From contig JAJFMC010000420.1 of the NCBI GenBank assembly GCA_021772365.1, positions 1-14,317 on the forward strand: a stretch of 14,317 nt of DNA. The letters are read 5' to 3'. Below are positions 6,022-13,853 of the stretch, piece by piece. Position 1 is the stretch's first letter, and each line of letters opens with the position of its first letter. Origin of the DNA: Chlamydiota bacterium. GTDB taxonomy: Bacteria > Chlamydiota > Chlamydiia > Chlamydiales > Criblamydiaceae. A program made the position numbers and the translations under genes. The notes beneath the pieces are model-generated. The model was not told the origin of the DNA. It did not search any database and saw nothing but the letters and a program-made list of their open reading frames with translations.

Positions 6022-6984
6022 ATGGAATTAGGTGTCGATCTAATGGGGAGTGACAGTTCTCCCCTAGAGCTTTTCCATGCAGTTCATTCCATTTGTCACG
6101 AGTATGGCTCATCGATAGCTATCACTGCCTATCTTGATCAGGATTCATACAACCAAGTTCAACAACACTATTCACTTAAGTCTAGTTCATCAAATATCAC
6201 TTTCCAAATCGTAACAGATATTGTGACAATGACAGATCCTCCAATGTCTGTTTTAGAAAAAAAAGGGTGTCCTCAGGTAATGGGATTGAAAAGCCTTGCT
6301 GACGGAAAGTTACAGGCATTTATTTCTGCAGGCAGTACCGGGGCTCTCTATGTTTGTGCGAAAAGACATCTTCCTCTAAAACCACAGATATCCCGTCCAT
6401 TTCTAATGGTCGCATTACCGGTTGCAGATAAGCACGTCGTCATTTGTGATGTAGGTGCGAATATATCTTGCAAGGCACACCATTTGATAGAGTTCACTAA
6501 AGAAGCGGTCGAGTTCTTCCAGAGCAGTTATGGGAGGGGCAATCCTTCTGTAGGACTTCTCAACGTTGGTGTTGAGTCGATAAAAGGAACGCAGGAACAC
6601 CGGGTGGCCTATCAAAAACTTTCTGAACTGTCGACGGAAGAAAAAGAACACAACAGGTTTACATTTATCGGAAACATCGAAGGTCGAAATGTTTTCAAAG
6701 GAAAAGCCGATATAGTGATTACCGACGGTTTTAGTGGGAACATTTTACTGAAGACAATGGAAGGTACTGCCGAATATGTTTTTGACAGGATCCTGACACT
6801 TCTCGAAGATTCGGATGCTGCAGAAAAACTTCAAGAAATCCGCCCACAATTTCACTATACTGAATTCTCCGGTGCCATCCTTGCAGGTTTAGAAGGTTTG
6901 GTTATCAAGTGCCATGGAGATGCCTCTGAGGCGTCCATGTACAACGGTATAAAAGGTGCCATCGAGCTTTTACAAACCAAGTAG
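6022..6984 (+). CDS. plsX: Phosphate acyltransferase PlsX
   Basis: Converts acyl-ACP and phosphate to acyl-phosphate, the donor for PlsY in glycerophospholipid synthesis; a peripheral membrane or cytoplasmic enzyme. The 320-residue length is normal. Motifs in order: DLMGSDSSP (6-14, usually MGGD, with Ser replacing the second Gly), ISAGSTGAL (101-109), CDVGAN (142-147), GLLNVGVE (178-185), FIGNIEGRNVF (215-225), TDGFSGNILLKTMEG (234-248), and GLEGLVIKCHG (289-299). A GGAG-containing sequence lies about 9 nt before the ATG. It is last in the yceD-rpmF-plsX operon. Another lipid gene, plsB, lies in the divergent operon. In C. trachomatis, pmpD follows plsX as I recall, but here a convergent gene follows instead. 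Confidence 0.95.
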   Translation: MELGVDLMGSDSSPLELFHAVHSICHEYGSSIAITAYLDQDSYNQVQQHYSLKSSSSNITFQIVTDIVTMTDPPMSVLEKKGCPQVMGLKSLADGKLQAFISAGSTGALYVCAKRHLPLKPQISRPFLMVALPVADKHVVICDVGANISCKAHHLIEFTKEAVEFFQSSYGRGNPSVGLLNVGVESIKGTQEHRVAYQKLSELSTEEKEHNRFTFIGNIEGRNVFKGKADIVITDGFSGNILLKTMEGTAEYVFDRILTLLEDSDAAEKLQEIRPQFHYTEFSGAILAGLEGLVIKCHGDASEASMYNGIKGAIELLQTK

Positions 6985-7025
6985 TTGCAAGTCTGCATGT
7001 GTGGTATAGGTATACAAGTGTACGG

Positions 7026-7054
7026 CGTAGCAGTCTACGAGGCGTTTGGAACGC
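7026..7054. other. Two tandem small hairpins between convergent genes
   Basis: CGTAG-cagt-CTACG (7026-7039) and GCGTT-tgg-AACGC (7042-7054) are adjacent 5-bp stems in the 90-bp gap between the plsX and acetoacetyl-CoA synthetase stop codons. Neither has a T tract, so an intrinsic terminator is not supported on either strand, although the placement suits transcript ends. Confidence 0.3.
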
Positions 7055-7074
7055 AGAGACGCAGGTTCACTCAC

Positions 7075-8934
7075 TCACACTCTAACGCTGACATACTCCT
7101 CGAGGCATTCAGGGTTCACCACAACCTCCAGGTTATCAGGCTTGCGCCCATTAATAAGCCTCGACACCAACAGTTCCTGCTTCTTACCACTTCCCGTATA
7201 AGGAATCCCCGTTACCCTACGGATCTCTCTAGGTATGTGCCTCGGGCTGATATTTGCACGAATACGCAAACGGATTTCTTCCTTACGTTCATCTGTCAAT
7301 TCTTCACCCAACTTCATCTGCACAAAAAGGACGACGACGACATCGCCATCACATTCTCTTCCAATACAAATAGAGTCCTGGATATAATCAAGAGTTTCAA
7401 CCTGCCGATAGATTTCCGATGTGCCAATACGAACACCACTAGGATTCAATGTTGTATCCGACCGTCCGAAAATACGCATTGTCCCTTGCTTACTGATTCT
7501 TACAAAATCACCATGGTGCCATACGCCGGAATAGCGCTCGAAATAGGCCTTTCTATAGCGTATTTTCTCTTCGTCATTCCAGAAGAACACCGGCATGTTT
7601 GGAAAAGGTTGACGACAAACGAGTTCGCCCTCTTGATCAATCAGTTCATTGCCGCTCTCATCAAAAGCTACGACATCCATCCCCAAAGCCAAGCACTGTA
7701 ACTCTCCGCGATACACCGGGAGCATCGGATTACCCAAAGCGAAGCACCCCAAGACATCTGTTCCTCCAGACAAGCTGACGAGTTGGACATTTTTTTTAAT
7801 ATGCTTATAAACGAATTCAAATTGTTCGGGCGTTAAAGGAGCACCTGTGCTAAGTATCGCTTTCAGTTCTTTGAACTTGGGAAAAGAAGTTTCTGTTTCT
7901 AGAGATTTCAGATATCGTGGACTAAGACCCAACACCTGTATCCCTTCTCTATCGGCCACCTCTAATAGGAATTTCCCTTTCGGTGCCCCTTCGTACAGCA
8001 TCACCTCTGAACCCAGTGCTAGACTAGATATCAACCAGTTCCACATCATCCACCCACAGGTTGTGAAGAAGAATACTTTTGTATCAAAGCCAACATCCGT
8101 GTGGAGAGCTAGCTCTTTATAGTGATTGAGCAGTGTCCCGCCAACACCATGCACAATACATTTGGGCTTTCCAGTCGTTCCGGATGAGTACATGATGTAC
8201 AGAGGATCACCGAAATTCCGTTTAACAAAACGCGGTTCTCGTAATTCACCAGGTAGTCCCGACTCACTTAAGAAATCTACGAGAATCACTTTTTCAAGAC
8301 TAGGAAGCTGATCTTGAATCTCCCTGATATTGTCACGTAAATCAAATTCTTTGCCGTTATAAGTATAGCGGACGGCAGCAAAAAGCACTTTCGGCTTCGT
8401 CTGCTGAAAACGATCTAAAACACCCTGAACGCCGAAATCACAACTCGTCGAAGTGAAAACGCCCCCCAATCCCGTTGCTGCTAGCATCGTAATGACTGTC
8501 TCGGGGATATTAGGAGCGTAGGCAGCCACGACACCTCCCTTACCAACATACGGTTCGAGAATCCCCTGCATTCTACCCACTTCGAGCCGTAGATCTTTGT
8601 AGCTCAATTTACGATTCAAACCGCTCTCATGTTGAAAATTTATAGCAATATGATCATCGCTATAGCGCAACAAATTTTCTGCAAAGTTAAGTCGAAGGTT
8701 TGGAAACCAGTTGTATTCTAAAAACCGACAGGTTCCTGGAGATGAATCTCCGGATGCTATGGGAGAAAAATACTCCCATAGAAACTGCCAAAACTCTGTG
8801 GGGTTATTGACTGACCAATGGTGTAAAGCTTGATAATTCGGAAATTCTATGTCTTTTGCATCTTCCAAACGATGAGTAAAATCTTCCATTCGTGAAGGAT
8901 AGTGAGGTGGTGTCCAAAGCTTCTTTAGTTTCAT
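7075..8934 (-). CDS. Acetoacetyl-CoA synthetase (acetoacetate--CoA ligase)
   Basis: ATP-dependent adenylate-forming enzyme that activates acetoacetate to acetoacetyl-CoA in the cytoplasm. The 619-residue length is slightly short of the usual 640-660. The N-terminal SPGTCRFLEYNWFPNLRLNFAENLL (65-89) corresponds to the acetyl/acetoacetyl-CoA synthetase N-terminal cap region. Adenylation motifs: YSSGTTGKPKCIVHG (249-263, P-loop), CGWMMWNW (293-300), SLSGGTD (387-393), WHHGDF (472-477), IFGRSDTTLNPSGVRIGTSEIYR (488-510), and GSGKKQE (581-587) with K584 as the likely acyl-adenylate lysine. SGGTD and the overall layout fit acetoacetate rather than acetate activation, but substrate cannot be proved by eye. 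The ATG has GGAG 6 nt upstream. It lies 46 bp downstream of the 859-codon gene and may share its transcript. It has no counterpart in Chlamydia that I recall. Symbol would be aacS or acsA. Confidence 0.9.
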   Translation of the reverse strand: MKLKKLWTPPHYPSRMEDFTHRLEDAKDIEFPNYQALHHWSVNNPTEFWQFLWEYFSPIASGDSSPGTCRFLEYNWFPNLRLNFAENLLRYSDDHIAINFQHESGLNRKLSYKDLRLEVGRMQGILEPYVGKGGVVAAYAPNIPETVITMLAATGLGGVFTSTSCDFGVQGVLDRFQQTKPKVLFAAVRYTYNGKEFDLRDNIREIQDQLPSLEKVILVDFLSESGLPGELREPRFVKRNFGDPLYIMYSSGTTGKPKCIVHGVGGTLLNHYKELALHTDVGFDTKVFFFTTCGWMMWNWLISSLALGSEVMLYEGAPKGKFLLEVADREGIQVLGLSPRYLKSLETETSFPKFKELKAILSTGAPLTPEQFEFVYKHIKKNVQLVSLSGGTDVLGCFALGNPMLPVYRGELQCLALGMDVVAFDESGNELIDQEGELVCRQPFPNMPVFFWNDEEKIRYRKAYFERYSGVWHHGDFVRISKQGTMRIFGRSDTTLNPSGVRIGTSEIYRQVETLDYIQDSICIGRECDGDVVVVLFVQMKLGEELTDERKEEIRLRIRANISPRHIPREIRRVTGIPYTGSGKKQELLVSRLINGRKPDNLEVVVNPECLEEYVSVRV

Positions 8935-8980
8935 AGAACTCTCCGGTGCTTTTTGTTGTCACCATAAACCATTCAAAAAG

Positions 8981-11560
8981 TTATTTCAAGGCAGGAAGTC
9001 CTTCAATGAATTCATCAGCTCGTTCGATAAACATGTGAAGTGGGATCGTGATTGCAGCAGTATCCGACGTTCCAATTTTCTGACTAATACGCGGCAAAGG
9101 TACCCCCTTGTCTTTAAACTTCTTCAAGAACCACATCCATGTATTTTGCGCATGCCCACGCATTGTTAAAGTCATGTTACATCCTAGCCAGTATGCACGA
9201 AGAGCGGTTTCTCTAAATTTTATTGGATCTTTAACAACATCTTCTTTCGTCATCGAAGTCAATTGATTGTCCAACCTATCGAATTCCCTCCATAATTGTT
9301 CTACGCTATCTCTTGAAGGGTGGTTCCAGACTGTGGACCAACGCGTTGAAGATGATGGAAATATCCCAAAATCAGTTTTACCGGCTTCTGTGTTGCTCTT
9401 AACTTCCGTCAATTCATACTCTCTTCCTTCAAAGGAATAGGTTAGCGTATAGTCCCCTAAATGATATCCTTTGACAACCCCAGGTACGGTTGTTTCATTA
9501 CGAAGTCTTGCAATCACTTCATTTTTCAAGGGCAAGCAGTTTCCGTAGTGGGGAAAACGAACAGTCTTGTTATCATACTTCAAAAATCCCCATGGAGTGA
9601 TCACCCCATTCTTTTGATCCTCAGTATATTTATCAGCATGTTTATCTCCAGTACTATTTGCTGCGCTGTGACGTGAAGACGCTGCCGAACTAAAAAAATA
9701 ATTGGCACTCGTATTAACTAGAGACATTGTCCTACAATATGTCTGTTCGATTGACTCTGCATAGTTCCATTGGCGGTTTGCAAAGTTTTTATTACTGTTA
9801 TACATCCCTTTGGTGTTCTTTCTGTGCAAGCGCGCTGGGTATTGCGCGATAGCATGCGTTGCTTGATAACCGGATTTGAGTGTATCAATGTCTTTTTGTA
9901 AATTTTCTCGATCATCCAAGCTCTCTAAAAAATCAAAAATATCCTTAGCTTCAGAAATAGTGCTGCTAATAAGAGCTGGAATAATGGACTTGTTGACAAC
10001 GTCATCTCGGTTTTGCTCCATTTGCTTCTGCACAGCTTCTTTCGTTGCTGACCTATCACTGCAGAGAACCATCGGAATAGCATTTTCAGATTGCTGTGAC
10101 AATAACCTCACGATATCAAGTTTGCCTTCCTCAAAAGCTACGGTGAATGCTCGATCCACTTCTTTTTCTGTAAAACTAATATCAATAACGGCCTTCAAAA
10201 ATTCTGGATTTTGCCATTCGGTAGCGATAGACAGAAGGCTATCATTCTCACCAAAATGTACTGGGAGTTTCAGATTGATCAACTTCTTCACGACATCGAT
10301 TTTTCCAGAAGCAAAAGCAGTATTCCATAGTGCTCTAACCTCCGAAGGAGGTAGTGATTCCACGTTTATTTTTGATGCCAACACATTAATATATTTATGT
10401 TCTGATTCCAATACCGCTTTCTTCAAGCCTTTCAACACCCAATCTTTGCTTTCCTTCCAATCGACAAGAGCGAACAACATTTCCAGAATTTCCGGTTTAG
10501 CGATTCCTAGGTTTTTCTCGATGTGGAGACAGATAGACTGTTGATTAGGCAATGGGAGCTTAAATTCTTTAAATACATCAGTAATATGCGCATTTTCAGC
10601 GATTTCAATTTGATCTTTAAAGAGTTGAAAAATCTTTTGCTTATCTCTTTGTGTACAGGTCGTATTTTCACTTAAATACTTTAGGATAAATAGTGGTAGC
10701 TCTTCTGAAGAATGGTTGATCTGTTCCCATAAAGTAAACTCACCCCTTTCATATACCGCTTTACTAACATCGAGTCCAAAATCCTCGACTAGCATTTTGA
10801 AACAACGTTCATATCCCGCAGAAACAGCACCATATAAAGGACATTTAATACATCGGAGCTCACTAGAACGTTGTCGTAAGGAAATATCATGTTCCTTAAG
10901 AAATTGAAAACGCTTGAACACCATATCTTCAGATACTTTATCACTGTTATATACCATATCATTAGCTAGTGTCATCAGGAAGCCAGCACCAGGGGCACCA
11001 TTCCACCACTCATAAGTCATTGGAAGGGCCTCCTTAAGTTTAAGAATGATACCCTCTTTTGGCTCAATCATAGCAGCAGACCACAAGTCACACCCTTCCC
11101 ATGTCATTGTAGCTTTTTTTGGGTCTAACCCCATTTCGTTTAACATGAAAAGAAAGCTAGCCTCTTTTCCTTGCTCGCAAGCCCTATACAACGGATCATT
11201 GTAACTTCTATCATTTTCGGGGTCTTGCTCGATCGTTACATGAATTTCTTTGAGGGTCCTTAGGAGCTGCAGGACTGCGGAATCGCTTCTGCATTTTACT
11301 TGCTTAGCCAGATACTTTTTCACCTTTTTTTGATCCGTAACAAGGACCTGATCTTGCAAACGAATATGTTTTGCAAGCTCTGAGTGTCCAATCTCATCCA
11401 GCTTTTGATGCAGCTCACTCTGTGGAGTCCTTACATCAGCTGAAAAACTTTCTGCCTCTGTTAGTAATTGTGCTGTAATGGAGTTTTTTTGACCAATTCC
11501 ATAACTATCAGATGGTGTGTAATCCCAATATGAGTCGTAGTTTTTGTCTAAGTTGATCAT
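8981..11560 (-). CDS. Large protein with divergent ankyrin-like repeats and unrecognised C-terminal domain
   Basis: 859 residues, with no family recognised over the full length. Residues 120-490 contain scattered helix-pair units that read like degenerate ankyrin repeats: DPLYRACEQGKEASFLFML (122-140), CPLYGAVSAGYERCFKMLVEDFGLD (240-264), LWNTAFASGKIDVVKKLINLKLP (411-433), SLLSIATEWQNPEFLKAVID (441-460) and AFTVAFEEGKLDIVRLLSQ (471-489). Residues 500-640 are a polar linker rich in S, N and Q. Residues about 650-859 look like a compact domain with many aromatics: PWGFLKYDNKTVRFPHYGN (656-674), YELTEVKSNTEAGKTDFGIFP (715-735), then helices around RAYWLGCNMTLTMRGHAQNTWMWFLKKF (788-815). There is no signal peptide and no membrane helix. 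The ATG has GAGGG about 8 nt upstream and an extended -10 promoter at 11600-11608. An ankyrin protein in an obligate intracellular bacterium suggests a secreted host-directed effector, but that is inference. Confidence 0.8.
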   Translation of the reverse strand: MINLDKNYDSYWDYTPSDSYGIGQKNSITAQLLTEAESFSADVRTPQSELHQKLDEIGHSELAKHIRLQDQVLVTDQKKVKKYLAKQVKCRSDSAVLQLLRTLKEIHVTIEQDPENDRSYNDPLYRACEQGKEASFLFMLNEMGLDPKKATMTWEGCDLWSAAMIEPKEGIILKLKEALPMTYEWWNGAPGAGFLMTLANDMVYNSDKVSEDMVFKRFQFLKEHDISLRQRSSELRCIKCPLYGAVSAGYERCFKMLVEDFGLDVSKAVYERGEFTLWEQINHSSEELPLFILKYLSENTTCTQRDKQKIFQLFKDQIEIAENAHITDVFKEFKLPLPNQQSICLHIEKNLGIAKPEILEMLFALVDWKESKDWVLKGLKKAVLESEHKYINVLASKINVESLPPSEVRALWNTAFASGKIDVVKKLINLKLPVHFGENDSLLSIATEWQNPEFLKAVIDISFTEKEVDRAFTVAFEEGKLDIVRLLSQQSENAIPMVLCSDRSATKEAVQKQMEQNRDDVVNKSIIPALISSTISEAKDIFDFLESLDDRENLQKDIDTLKSGYQATHAIAQYPARLHRKNTKGMYNSNKNFANRQWNYAESIEQTYCRTMSLVNTSANYFFSSAASSRHSAANSTGDKHADKYTEDQKNGVITPWGFLKYDNKTVRFPHYGNCLPLKNEVIARLRNETTVPGVVKGYHLGDYTLTYSFEGREYELTEVKSNTEAGKTDFGIFPSSSTRWSTVWNHPSRDSVEQLWREFDRLDNQLTSMTKEDVVKDPIKFRETALRAYWLGCNMTLTMRGHAQNTWMWFLKKFKDKGVPLPRISQKIGTSDTAAITIPLHMFIERADEFIEGLPALK

Positions 11561-11599
11561 CTTGCTTTCCCTCTTTCAATCAATGTTGTTTTTCTGACA

Positions 11600-11622
11600 A
11601 TTATAACATGTTAAATTAAAGA
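11600..11622 (-). promoter_or_regulatory. Extended -10 promoter of the ankyrin-like gene
   Basis: On the minus strand TGTTATAAT (11608-11600) is a perfect extended -10 element (TGn-TATAAT). A partial -35, TTGTAA, lies about 19 nt further upstream, where spacing is longer than ideal. Transcription would begin near 11592, about 31 nt before the ATG at 11560. The promoter lies in the 73-bp gap after truA, so the large gene need not depend on readthrough from truA. Confidence 0.65.
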
Positions 11623-11633
11623 ATTTACAAAGA

Positions 11634-12389
11634 TCAATGATTGTTATATGCGACTCGATGCAAGAAAAGGCCGTGTGCAGGGGCAGTGACTCCCGCTTCA
11701 ACACGATTTTTGCTGTGAAGAATAACATCAATTTCATCTACACCAATCTTACCGCATCCGGCATAGACGATTGTTCCCACAATATTTCGTACCATTTTGT
11801 AGAGAAAAGTCACCCCTTTAACCCTTATGCAAAAGCGTTGATCAGAGAGACTGTCGATGGATACATCGAGAACATGCCGTGAATGATCATGGTAAGACTC
11901 ATTTTTTTTGACGTTGGTAAAAGCCGAAAAATCATGGGTCCCCACAATTTTCTTGGCTGCCTCCTTCATTTTTTCGGTTTCTACAAGCAAAGGATAATGC
12001 CAGGAAGTATACCGATATTCAGGGTACTGCCAAACACTATTGCAGATGTAATAGCGATATTCTTTATAAGCACAATCTAGCGTCGGGTGAAACCCCCGAT
12101 CCATTTCCTCAATAGAGGTGACAGCTATGGATCCCGATAACAGGCTATTCAGACTAATGAGTAATTTATGAGTATCAATTTCATCGATGTTTATCATGAA
12201 ATTAACAACCTGGTGACGAGCATGAACACCCGCATCGGTGCGACTTGCTGCCTGTAGTTTTATTGGTTGCTGTAAGATCTTCTGTAAAACTCTACGCAGT
12301 TCAGCTTCGATGCTCGGCCCCACTTTGGCATCCTGCCAGCCAAGATAATCCGTTCCGTCATAAGCGATGATTAGCTTGATATTTTTCAT
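11634..12389 (-). CDS. truA: tRNA pseudouridine(38-40) synthase TruA
   Basis: Converts uridines 38-40 in the tRNA anticodon stem-loop to pseudouridine. With the ATG at 12389 the product is 251 residues and begins MKNIKLIIAYDGTDYLGWQ, the conserved TruA start (YDGT at 10-13, GWQ at 17-19). The catalytic aspartate is D52 in ASRTDAGVHA (48-57). KEYRYYI (109-115) carries the active-site tyrosine, and FLYKMVRNIVGTIV, in the C-terminal half, is the family's second signature. A GTG at 12413 would add eight residues (MHSEPDGF) and is rejected, because the ATG at 12389 overlaps the marC TGA as ATGA, a usual sign of translational coupling. It is last in the marC-marC-truA operon. Confidence 0.95.
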   Translation of the reverse strand: MKNIKLIIAYDGTDYLGWQDAKVGPSIEAELRRVLQKILQQPIKLQAASRTDAGVHARHQVVNFMINIDEIDTHKLLISLNSLLSGSIAVTSIEEMDRGFHPTLDCAYKEYRYYICNSVWQYPEYRYTSWHYPLLVETEKMKEAAKKIVGTHDFSAFTNVKKNESYHDHSRHVLDVSIDSLSDQRFCIRVKGVTFLYKMVRNIVGTIVYAGCGKIGVDEIDVILHSKNRVEAGVTAPAHGLFLHRVAYNNH

Positions 12390-12988
12390 GAAGCCATCGG
12401 GCTCGGAGTGCACATGAAAAGCATGACACCTTCCATAAAACGTTGGATGGCGAGTAAGACCAGAATCATCCCCATCAGTCTTTCGCTGGCAGCGAGCCCG
12501 TTATCACCAATCAACCTCTGTAACTTACTGCCAAGCAGCAAAGTGATGAGTGCAGCGATCCAAGCGATAAGAATCCCGGCAAACATAATCTGATTACTTT
12601 CTTCCAGGTGTGCATATAGCATCACTGTAGCAAGAAGCGAAGGACCCGCCGTTAGAGGAATTGCCAGTGGGATTACATATGGTTCTTCTTTCGGTAAATT
12701 CTCTCGCATACTATTGGTGGTTGGAAACAGAATCTGCAAAGCAACGAGGAAAAGGATTAATCCCGACGACAGACGCACTGTTGTTTCCGAAAGATCCAAA
12801 ATCACAAAGAGATTCTCACCAATAGCAGAAAAGATAAAAATGGCTATGAGTGCGAAGAACATCTCACGGACAATAACCCACAACTGTTTCTTTTGTGGAT
12901 ACCTGCTCAATTGAGACAAAAAAGAACCGATATTCCCAATTGGATCCATAATGAGATACAAAACTAATGCGATGGAAAAAGTTGTCAT
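12386..12988 (-). CDS. MarC family integral membrane protein (first copy by truA)
   Basis: UPF0056/MarC inner-membrane protein of unknown function (E. coli relatives are MarC, YhgN and YchE; the old link to multiple antibiotic resistance was not upheld). 200 residues with about six membrane segments. Family motifs: MDPIGN (14-19), VIPLAIPLTAGPSLLATVMLY (105-125) and RLMGMILVLLAIQRFMEGV (170-188). The ATG has AGGG about 6 nt upstream. It lies 10 nt after the second MarC gene and overlaps truA by 4 nt. The two adjacent MarC proteins share layout, length and motifs, so they look like an old tandem duplication. Confidence 0.9.
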   Translation of the reverse strand: MTTFSIALVLYLIMDPIGNIGSFLSQLSRYPQKKQLWVIVREMFFALIAIFIFSAIGENLFVILDLSETTVRLSSGLILFLVALQILFPTTNSMRENLPKEEPYVIPLAIPLTAGPSLLATVMLYAHLEESNQIMFAGILIAWIAALITLLLGSKLQRLIGDNGLAASERLMGMILVLLAIQRFMEGVMLFMCTPSPMAS

Positions 12989-12998
12989 TCAGAACCCT

Positions 12999-13601
12999 TT
13001 AATTCGTGTGTTGTAAAAATAAGTGGAGGCCATTGACGATCATTTCTATAGATATCATCGACAGAATCATCCCCATCAACTGTTCGAGAGCAGTGATCCC
13101 TTTATTACCGAGCAAGCGCTGCATATATGGAGTGATTTGCAAAATAATAACAACGCCGACCCAAGCGAGAATGAGCCCAACAGAAACGGTAAGGCTACTT
13201 GGTATCTGTCGTGAATAGAGCATGACAATCGTCAAGAGACTCGGTCCTGCAAGGAGCGGGGTAGCTATCGGCACAAAAAATGGCTCAGTCTTTTTTTGAG
13301 TGCTCGAATATCTCGAGTGATCAGGAAAGATAAGGTTCAGTCCAATCATCAAAAGAAGCACACCGCCACAAATGGCAATCGTGTAATCTTTGAGCATCAG
13401 CGTATCTAAGAAATACTCTCCGCAATACTGAAAAAATAAGGCGAGGATCAACGATAAAATACATTCCCGGAAAAGGATAAACTTCTGCCTTTGGATAGGA
13501 AAATCTTTAACGAGAGTGAGTATTGCAGGTGAGTTTCCGATGGGGTTGGTAATGATGAAAATTGTTGTCGCTATCGTTTTAACCGCTACTAAATCTATCA
13601 A
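12999..13601 (-). CDS. MarC family integral membrane protein (second copy), TTG start
   Basis: UPF0056/MarC membrane protein, 200 residues, about six membrane segments. Motifs: TNPIGNSPAI (18-27, N replacing the D of the neighbour's DPIGN), PIATPLLAGPSLLTIVMLY (111-129) and LEQLMGMILSMISIEMIVNGL (172-192). The only start giving the full first membrane helix is TTG at 13601, supported by AAGGA 7 nt upstream; the next in-frame Met is near residue 69, in the middle of the protein. It is first in the marC-marC-truA operon with its own promoter at 13659-13688. Identical length and shared motif order with the neighbour point to duplication. Confidence 0.9.
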   Translation of the reverse strand: MIDLVAVKTIATTIFIITNPIGNSPAILTLVKDFPIQRQKFILFRECILSLILALFFQYCGEYFLDTLMLKDYTIAICGGVLLLMIGLNLIFPDHSRYSSTQKKTEPFFVPIATPLLAGPSLLTIVMLYSRQIPSSLTVSVGLILAWVGVVIILQITPYMQRLLGNKGITALEQLMGMILSMISIEMIVNGLHLFLQHTN

Positions 13602-13608
13602 AGATCAT

Positions 13609-13613
13609 TCCTT
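13609..13613 (-). promoter_or_regulatory. Shine-Dalgarno supporting the TTG start of the second marC
   Basis: AAGGA on the minus strand stands 7 nt before the TTG at 13601. An ATG lies between them but is in another frame, so it does not give this protein. Confidence 0.55.
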
Positions 13614-13658
13614 TTTTCTAGACCTATCCAATTGGGACAGAACTTACACAAAAAGAAT

Positions 13659-13688
13659 GTTATAGCAAAAGAGAGCAAAAATTGTAAA
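13659..13688 (-). promoter_or_regulatory. Promoter of the marC-marC-truA operon
   Basis: On the minus strand TTTACA (13688-13683), an 18-nt spacer and TATAAC (13664-13659) each match the housekeeping consensus at five of six positions. A TG one base before the -10 adds an extended -10. Transcription would start near 13652, about 50 nt before the TTG start. Confidence 0.7.
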
Positions 13689-13787
13689 TCAAATCTAACA
13701 ATGAGGCAGCAGTTCCCGCTGAAACTTTAAATATATGATGCTGAGATATTTATTGTTCCTGTAGAGGGAATGGCATTTAATAATCAC

Positions 13788-13804
13788 GTTTATTCATGAT
13801 AAAC
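13788..13804. repeat. Short palindrome downstream of the right-edge gene
   Basis: GTTTAT, loop TCATG and ATAAAC form a 6-bp perfect stem about 50 bp beyond the stop of the right-edge membrane protein. There is no T run, so terminator function is weakly supported. The rest of 13602-13853 shows nothing beyond the marC promoter. Confidence 0.25.
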
Positions 13805-13853
13805 TGGGGCGTGAAATGACACAATTTACAGAGTGTGAAAAGCTTGTGAATAC

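Noticed and set aside
6985..7701. Rightward 238-codon open frame beginning directly after the plsX stop, in the same frame
   Set aside because: It lies mostly antisense to the acetoacetyl-CoA synthetase, which has all family motifs. It has no Shine-Dalgarno of its own and its translation resembles no protein. The open frame is a by-product of codon use in the synthetase.
9876..10544. Rightward 222-codon open frame inside the ankyrin-like gene
   Set aside because: Serine-rich, low-complexity translation, fully antisense to an open frame of 859 codons with a promoter and Shine-Dalgarno; a shadow frame.
12390..12413. GTG start of truA at 12413
   Set aside because: The extra eight residues precede the conserved TruA N-terminus, and the internal ATG overlaps the upstream stop as ATGA.
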